A DNA stretch of 20,775 nucleotides from Chara braunii (lineage: Eukaryota > Streptophyta > Charophyceae > Charales > Characeae), in the NCBI GenBank assembly GCA_003427395.1, contig BFEA01000116.1:246311-267085 (forward strand). Direction: 5' to 3'. Below, in pieces: positions 15,785 through 20,775 of this stretch. The translations under genes and the position numbers were made by a program. Positions within the stretch are counted from its first letter, which is position 1. Every line of letters begins with the position of its first letter. The notes under the pieces were generated by a model that saw nothing but the letters and a program-made list of their open reading frames with translations, was not told where the DNA came from and searched no databases.

Positions 15785-16120
15785 TGTCGATAAAATGCCG
15801 TCGTGAGCTCTAAGCCAGGAGATTGAGTGAGGTGACAAACTAATCTGATCTGACGATCGGAAATTATGGAGATTAGGCTGAGTGGTTGAGGGATCTGGCG
15901 ATCTGGCGATCATATATCCGTGCTCAAGCTTTTCATTGATTGTTATCTACATTCGATGCACCTTCCTGATATGGATCTTCCTCGCTTTCCGATGTCGACG
16001 ATGCCGAATCGTTGTCCTGTTGTCCGTCCTCTGCAGGACCATCCCTCTCGGCGAAGCGATGAGTCATTACAAGATTTACGCTCTCCTTGCACTTCTCTTT
16101 GCTGCCATCTTCAACGCTCA
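15785..16120 (+). repeat. Internal paralogous segment 2 (SINE-free)
   Basis: Diverged copy of 15215-15770. It carries AATTATGGAGATTAGGCTGA at 15862-15881 where segment 1 has the SINE between duplicated target sequence. It therefore represents the pre-insertion state. It also occurs at 19984-20319. Confidence 0.7.
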
Positions 16121-16142
16121 CAATGGACATACGGCGCGATAG
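16059..16142 (+). CDS. Possible first-exon peptide with signal-peptide character
   Basis: From ATG at 16059 the frame encodes 27 residues: a short polar start (MSHYKIY), a hydrophobic core (ALLALLFAAIF) and a polar end, then TAG. That layout resembles a secretory signal peptide. The frame is open upstream to 15882, giving 86 codons, but the shorter start fits a signal peptide better. A pyrimidine tract ending CTGCAG at 16031-16036 looks like a 3' splice acceptor just upstream, and AACAG/GTAAAA at 16278/16279 looks like a donor. However, the signal-peptide frame stops well before that donor, so a coherent coding exon is not established. The paralogue at 15690-15760 has TTG instead of ATG. Exact copy at 20258-20341. 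Confidence 0.25.
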   Translation: MSHYKIYALLALLFAAIFNAHNGHTAR

Positions 16143-16496
16143 CTGCCTTTGGGCCAAGAAAGATGGTGTACAGCCAAGTGACTGTCCCATACACACCAGG
16201 GTTTCAAGAGACTCTCTGCTGTTGTCCAATAGATCGCCATCAAAGGCGATGGTTTTCTGCGTTGCACAAAGAAAACAGGTAAAAAAACAAATAAAAGACG
16301 ACAACAACACCTCAGATAAACAACGAAGGTTTCACCAACCTTAAAAATGGCAGCATCTGACAACCAAATATGATGGACAGAAGGCTGGCGTCGCAAATCC
16401 CCCCTTCAAGGCTTCAACAGAATTCCTGTGTGATAGCAGGTGTGAGGATGTAAACGCAAGTGGAAGCACAGGAAACAGTATAATAGCAAGACAGCC
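16143..16496. other. Duplicated unit, 3' part, no confident gene
   Basis: Several overlapping frames on both strands cross this stretch, including a 120-codon plus-strand frame (15920-16282) and a 125-codon minus-strand frame (15933-16310). None has a recognised domain and they overlap in conflicting frames. The plus frame runs through the possible donor site at 16278. Confidence 0.35.
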
Positions 16497-16521
16497 AAAA
16501 AAAAAAAAAAAAAAAAAAAAA
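16497..16521. repeat. 25-base poly(A) tract
   Basis: Pure A, matched by an equal-length run at 20696-20720 in the duplicate. No target-site duplication is apparent around it. Confidence 0.9.
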
Positions 16522-16599
16522 GGGTATAAAACCAAGGCAGGCAGAGACAGAACAGCTGAAGGATAAGGAAAAGGATAGCCGGAAATGTCGTCTCACAGT

Positions 16600-16677
16600 G
16601 GGCATAACTCACACTAGGACTTTCTTCTACTAATCCGGACGCATTGCACTTAGAGAAGTCCTAGTGTGAGCATGGCC
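16600..16677. mobile_element. Short inverted-repeat element with CTCACACTAG ends
   Basis: CTCACACTAGGACTT (16609-16623) is inverted as AAGTCCTAGTGTGAG (16656-16670). Looser matching extends outward (GGGCATA versus CATGGCC). The spacer contains TTCTACTAATCCGGACGC. The same terminal motif is found near 6013, 6104, 6315 and 6399, so it is a dispersed family. CACTA is the terminal motif of CACTA-type transposons, but the flanking duplication is not resolved. Confidence 0.65.
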
Positions 16678-16880
16678 TGAGATGTGCTTGAAAATGTGAA
16701 AGGTTGGAAAAGAGAAGACGATACTTTTTCTACTAATCTGGACGCGATGGCAGTCAGATCCATATCCACGTCTGGCTGCAATTGCATTAAGATGCATTCA
16801 GAGAAGTCCTATAGTCAGTATGACCTTAGACTTGTTCTTGAAAATGTGCAAGGCCGCAGAAGAGAAGAGCATACAGAATG
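16624..16880 (+). repeat. Diverged tandem pair containing the CACTAG element
   Basis: TTCTACTAATC.GGACGC at 16624 and 16728, AGAGAAGTCCTA at 16653 and 16800, and GAAAATGTG.AAGG at 16690 and 16840 appear in the same order twice. The second unit is longer by about 40 bp and its right terminal motif is decayed (AGTCCTATAGTCAGTATGAC). Confidence 0.65.
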
Positions 16881-17061
16881 GGTTGTCCCCAAAGAGGATA
16901 GGAAGGTGGACGGGCAGGAAAGCAAACATTTAAATAATGTAATGACCTGCAAAATCGCAAACCTGCTGTGAAACCTGCTGTTTTCTGAGTTTTGTCGCTT
17001 CTTTGAGTGACTTGCTTAGATCCCCGTATTCTGCGGAAATGTCTCTTCATTTTTTATTATT
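16881..17061. other. Non-coding spacer
   Basis: No feature recognised before the T-rich tail of the U2-like copy. Confidence 0.4.
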
Positions 17062-17165
17062 ATTTTTTTTTTTTTTTTGTGGCCCGATGGAGCACGGATC
17101 AGATATTAAACTGATCAGAACAGATACTACACTCGATCTTACTTAGCCAAAAGGCAGAGATTTCT
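17062..17165 (-). pseudogene. 3'-truncated U2 snRNA-like copy with A-rich tail
   Basis: On the minus strand from about 17165: TCTGCCTTTTGGCTAAG, then ATCGAGTGTAGTATCTGTTC, TGATCAGTTTAATATCTGAT, CCGTGCTCCATCGGGCCAC, and an A-rich tail (17078 to 17062 and beyond). This matches U2 from its 5' stem-loop through the branch-site-recognition GTAGTA to stem-loop II, with TAAG duplicated after GGCTAAG. The Sm site and the 3' stem-loops are absent. U2 pairs with the intron branch site in splicing; a copy lacking the Sm site cannot assemble a normal snRNP. Truncation directly into an A tail indicates retroposition, although no flanking direct repeat is evident. Confidence 0.85.
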
Positions 17166-17275
17166 AACTTCGTGAGTGTGCGTGATTGCTGAGTTTCCGT
17201 GGGTTTGCCTAACTGCATGATTGCATGGGTGATGAGTGTGTGTGTGGCCCGCTGGGGTACTTGTGTGCGCTGAGA

Positions 17276-17306
17276 AGGACCACGTGCCTGGTGCTTACCT
17301 GTGGCC
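17276..17306 (+). repeat. 31-bp sequence shared exactly with 7685-7715
   Basis: Identical 31 bases starting AGGACCACGTGCCTGGTGC; flanks differ. Here it lies 111 bp from the U2-like 5' end. Confidence 0.7.
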
Positions 17307-17825
17307 GTGTCGTTGTGAGGGCGCAGTGGGGTAGTAGTGTACGAAAAGGTCTGCGAAGGCCAAAACACTCAAGTAGCGGGTAGGTAGGCAGGATAAGCCA
17401 AAAACTTGAAAAAAGTTGTTACCTTCCTTGGAGGCGGAAGTAGAATTTAGAGTCCGGTAGGGTTAGAGAAAAGGGTTGTGGAACTGCTGAAGGGCATGTT
17501 CTGGCTCTGTTAGCAGGTTTCCGCTAATGATTGATATTAGGGAAGAGGGTTTTGCAGATTCAGGGAGCACGGCCTGAAAGTAATGTCCTTATCCAGGTAG
17601 TCATACATGGGCATCTTTTTCTTGTCCTGCGGAGACTTTGGGACCGTGCTCAGGATTCCCAGCTTTAGAAACCGCCCCCTTGCCTCCCGAAAACCTGCCC
17701 TTACCATGAAAACCGGAGAAATTGCTCAAAGGGGGCGTAGCCAGTCGCATCGCTGTCTCATGTGAGGCCCAGATTGCATCTGCCTGCATTTTTTTATTTT
17801 CTACTTTTTAACCTAAGCTACATTC
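17307..17825. other. Stretch without confident gene
   Basis: On the minus strand a 56-codon frame starts at an ATG near 17708 and includes KSPQDKKKMPMYDYLDKD, ending at TAA near 17540. A 62-codon frame overlaps it (17601-17789). The former reads like real protein but I do not recognise it, and no splice or promoter support is visible. Nothing else is found. Confidence 0.3.
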
Positions 17826-17872
17826 TTCTCTCTCTCTCTCTCTCAAAAAAAAAAAAAAAAAAAAAAAAAAAA
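17826..17872. repeat. (CT)n followed by a 28-base poly(A)
   Basis: CT repeat to 17844, then pure A from 17845 to 17872. Confidence 0.95.
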
Positions 17873-18204
17873 GATACCGGTCCAAGTAGCCTGAGTCTAA
17901 AGCATGCAGGACGGGATATCAGACTGCAATGATATTTCCCTCCAAGTAGCAGAGGTACCGCCTAGACTTGGAGGCCGCGTGGCCTGGGAGTGACCGAGCG
18001 AAGAGGCACTAGTCCGGTATATCAAGGGAAGCAACGAAGAACTTTTCCTCATTTGCAGCGGTGCATGTTCGGTGAACGGCTGCTGGAGCGAGCACTCAGC
18101 CAAGCAGCGCAAGGTAGGAAGAAGGTGGGCTTGGCCCTCCACATCCGCTATGGTGGAGAGGACCAAGGAGGAGACTCCAGGAGAGTAGTAGTAGGAGGAG
18201 AAAG
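17873..18204. other. Non-coding or weakly coding spacer
   Basis: TCCAAGTAGC occurs at 17881 and 17941 (60-bp spacing). Overlapping frames on both strands (17897-18214) have no domain. Confidence 0.4.
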
Positions 18205-18462
18205 ATGCTGGTGAGCAAGGAGGAGAGTGACGGGGGAGCTTATCTGGCTGTGGTGGTCTGCACCTTCATCTTCTTGGTTGGCGCTGCACCTGGAAGGCCC
18301 CAGTTGGGGTTGGCACCTACAAGGAAGACTCCGAGGGTAGTGCTATTTCGCATGCCCAGAACCATCAGTGGGGCATGGCGCAGAACCCAAGAACCAACCG
18401 AAGAAGAGAAACCAATAACAAAGAACCGGAACACTTACATACCCAGATCTGACTCATCATGA
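18205..18462 (+). CDS. Hypothetical small protein with one hydrophobic segment
   Basis: ATG at 18205, 85 codons to TGA. Residues about 13-29 (YLAVVVCTFIFLVGAAP) form a hydrophobic stretch after a charged N-terminus, which could be a signal peptide or signal anchor. The rest is basic and hydrophilic and ends KNRNTYIPRSDSS. A purine-rich stretch (AGGAGGAGAAAG) precedes the ATG. No family is recognised and no conserved motif is visible. An opposing frame (18240-18434) overlaps. It may be chance. Confidence 0.2.
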   Translation: MLVSKEESDGGAYLAVVVCTFIFLVGAAPGRPQLGLAPTRKTPRVVLFRMPRTISGAWRRTQEPTEEEKPITKNRNTYIPRSDSS

Positions 18463-18736
18463 CTGCGGACTGACCACACATGCATCCACCCTCAAGCACA
18501 CATCAGCGGCGTGGAAGCACATACACAAAGAGAACTGCCATGCCGAATGTAAATCCAGAGACAAGGGTAGTGAGGAAGAGACGAAGTGGGAGAGAGAAGT
18601 GGGAAACATCAACTCAATAATCCCACGAATGAATTGGCTTTATCAATAGTCCCATGAATGAATAGTCTCCACCAATAGTACCCAAACGCCTCTGTCCAAC
18701 GCAATGTCCAAGTCGGGGCAAACGCCCAATGTCATA

Positions 18737-18738
<2 letters not shown>
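18463..18738. other. Spacer with short degenerate tandem repeat
   Basis: ATCCCACGAATGAAT (18620-18634) and GTCCCATGAATGAAT (18649-18663), each preceded by a TCAATA segment, form a degenerate tandem continuing to CCAATAGTACCC near 18684. No gene. Confidence 0.5.

Positions 18739-18831
<93 letters not shown>
18739..18831. repeat. (CT)n then (GC)n microsatellite at the left boundary of duplication copy 2
   Basis: 81 bases of CT (18739-18819), 12 longer than in copy 1, followed by the same 12-base GC run (18820-18831). Confidence 0.95.
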
Positions 18832-19498
18832 CTGAGTAACACCACAGAAGATTACGTAGTGTCCTTCTCTGCAAAAACGTAAAAGAACGTTGAAAAAGAA
18901 GGCCGTCTTCTACCCTGCAATCTTCACGCTCTCTCTTGCTCTCACCATGGAGAAGATTCAAAAAAGAAGGATGACGTCGACGTTGGTAAAACACCTCGTG
19001 CACGACTTGCGAGTCTTGCGACTGAACCCCTCGCTGTCAGGGCCATGCAGCAAGCATGGCATCAAAAGATTCAAAAGTTCAAAACCAAAGCCACATGACG
19101 ATTTCAACCAAACTCTAACTGAGAACCAGTGATTGATGTGAATGGAAATATAACGTCAAATAACCTTTTGTGTATTTCCTATACATGGTATTGACCTTAT
19201 CTTCATTACCGTGGTAAATAGTAAATACACTAATTGTCTTCATGATAGATTGAACATTGAAGTAAAGTTAAGTTCACCCAAAAATGGGGTTCAGTTTCCA
19301 AGAAGGGAGCATTACGGCAGACAATGGCATGCTGCCGTTATCGGATTCTAAGCTTATTCGGCAGACAATGGCATGCTGCCGTTATTGGCCGGAAAGCGAT
19401 TAAGGAATCTGATAATGATACGTCGGCGCAAAATAAATTCTAAGCAAAGAGAGAGATCGAGAGAGGAAAGGAACCAATCGGATTTGATCGGACGGCCA

Positions 19499-19699
19499 GA
19501 ACTTATGGAGATTACCAAAGGGCCTAGCTCAGTTAGTACACCCCTGAAGTGTTGAAATACGGACCCAAATTCGCATCCAGAAGCAATAAGGAGATGAACA
19601 GAAGAGTGACTCTGGGGCTGGTCAGTTTGACGATGATGATATATCAAGGCCATCGGCGCATCGCACTTTTGCAAAAAGAAAAAGAACTTATGGAGATTA
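19499..19699 (+). mobile_element. tRNA-derived SINE, duplicate of 15300-15500
   Basis: Same body, and the same 16-bp target duplications at 19499-19514 and 19684-19699. It arose by the large duplication and not by a second insertion. Confidence 0.85.
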
Positions 19700-20257
19700 G
19701 GTTGAGTGAGCAACAGATCTGATGATGATGATGATGATATGTCCTTGCTCAAGCTTTGTGTTTGTTGCCACCGGCATTCGGCAGATCTTCGACATGTGTT
19801 GTGAGGCGAGATGACGTTTGCCGGATTGTCCTCCTGTCCTCTCTCTGTCGTTTGCAGGACCCTTCCTCTGGGAGAAGAGCCTCTTGAGTCTTGAGTCGTC
19901 ACAAGAGATTTTTATGCTCCCCTTGCCCTCCTCTTTGCTGCCATCTTAATATTTATTGTTTGAAATGTGATAAGGGAATCGAATGTCGATAAAATGCCGT
20001 CGTGAGCTCTAAGCCAGGAGATTGAGTGAGGTGACAAACTAATCTGATCTGACGATCGGAAATTATGGAGATTAGGCTGAGTGGTTGAGGGATCTGGCGA
20101 TCTGGCGATCATATATCCGTGCTCAAGCTTTTCATTGATTGTTATCTACATTCGATGCACCTTCCTGATATGGATCTTCCTCGCTTTCCGATGTCGACGA
20201 TGCCGAATCGTTGTCCTGTTGTCCGTCCTCTGCAGGACCATCCCTCTCGGCGAAGCG

Positions 20258-20341
20258 ATGAGTCATTACAAGATTTACGCTCTCCTTGCACTTCTCTTTG
20301 CTGCCATCTTCAACGCTCACAATGGACATACGGCGCGATAG
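20258..20341 (+). CDS. Duplicate of the possible signal-peptide frame
   Basis: Identical to 16059-16142, including the upstream acceptor-like CTGCAG (ends 20235) and the donor-like GT (20478-20479). The same doubts apply. Identity between copies gives no evidence of selection because non-coding DNA in the block is equally identical. Confidence 0.2.
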   Translation: MSHYKIYALLALLFAAIFNAHNGHTAR

Positions 20342-20775
20342 CTGCCTTTGGGCCAAGAAAGATGGTGTACAGCCAAGTGACTGTCCCATACACACCAGGG
20401 TTTCAAGAGACTCTCTGCTGTTGTCCAATAGATCGCCATCAAAGGCGATGGTTTTCTGCGTTGCACAAAGAAAACAGGTAAAAAAACAAATAAAAGACGA
20501 CAACAACACCTCAGATAAACAACGAAGGTTTCACCAACCTTAAAAATGGCAGCATCTGACAACCAAATATGATGGACAGAAGGCTGGCGTCGCAAATCCC
20601 CCCTTCAAGGCTTCAACAGAATTCCTGTGTGATAGCAGGTGTGAGGATGTAAACGCAAGTGGAAGCACAGGAAACAGTATAATAGCAAGACAGCCAAAAA
20701 AAAAAAAAAAAAAAAAAAAAGGGTATAAAACCAAGGCAGGCAGAGACAGAACAGCTGAAGGATAAGGAAAAGGAT

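Larger units (their letters stand above)
14621..16576 (+). repeat. Large direct duplication, copy 1
   Basis: This segment recurs at 18820-20775, a constant offset of 4199 bp, up to the window edge. All frames compared translate identically, and even the 25-base A run (16497-16521 and 20696-20720) has equal length. No difference was seen at the places compared base by base. The true right end of the duplicated block lies beyond the window in copy 2. Confidence 0.9.
18820..20775 (+). repeat. Large direct duplication, copy 2 (runs off the window)
   Basis: Corresponds to 14621-16576 at an offset of 4199 bp. The corresponding features are hairpins at 19315-19341 and 19359-19385, the SINE at 19499-19699, paralogous segments at 19414-19969 and 19984-20319, the possible signal-peptide frame at 20258-20341 and poly(A) at 20696-20720. 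None is interpreted separately because the copies are indistinguishable. Confidence 0.9.

Noticed and set aside
18205-18240. Start resembling a fluorescent-protein coding start (vector contamination)
   Set aside because: Only a few codons coincide and the sequence diverges immediately; no further similarity.

Overview
The window looks like gene-poor, repeat-rich nuclear DNA of a eukaryote, most likely of the green plant lineage. Long pure homopolymers and dinucleotide tracts, dispersed poly(A)-tailed insertions with target-site duplications, MITE-like inverted-repeat elements and spliceosomal snRNA relics all point to a eukaryote. The U6-like copies carry the plant-type 5' segment (GTCC...GACATCCG.TAAAATTGG) rather than the animal one, and the U2-like copy resembles plant U2. 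A charophyte alga such as Chara is a guess I cannot test here. There is no operon structure and no confidently intact protein gene; most open frames are short or arise from microsatellites. Six single ambiguous bases (911, 2238, 10461, 10564, 10567, 11079) mark assembly uncertainty.

Layout. 1-1800: four tiny poly(A)- or poly(T)-bounded insertions with direct repeats, plus diverged direct repeats. 1850-2330: a degraded MITE and a 187-bp (GA)n tract. 2530-3780: two families of degenerate tandem repeats. 4386-5370: a possible decayed minus-strand coding region beside or interrupted by a 209-bp MITE with perfect 30-bp terminal inverted repeats at TTAA. 6010-6350: a hairpin, then two MITEs sharing one TA inside an older outer inverted repeat. 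7340-8911: two tandem tRNA-like SINE units and a frameshifted RING-finger coding remnant. 9060-9353: a composite (CA)n-(G)n-(GA)n microsatellite.

9729-11700 is a graveyard of small-RNA-derived sequence: a tRNA-like element with an A-rich tail, then five U6-like copies, one fused to a tRNA-like unit that is exactly duplicated across an ambiguous base. 10670-12270 also holds two minisatellites with 21-bp units. 14552 to the end contains a large, apparently exact direct duplication (offset 4199 bp, at least 1956 bp of unique-type sequence). Inside each copy are duplicated hairpins, a tRNA-derived SINE with perfect 16-bp target-site duplications, and two diverged paralogous segments, one of which preserves the SINE-free site and a short signal-peptide-like reading frame. 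Between the copies lie a CACTAG-ended MITE family and a truncated U2-like copy with an A-rich tail.

The genes do not form a pathway. The coherent story is retroposition: tRNA-, U6- and U2-derived sequences with A tails and target-site duplications suggest a LINE-type reverse transcriptase acting in trans, alongside TA/TTAA-targeting DNA transposon derivatives.
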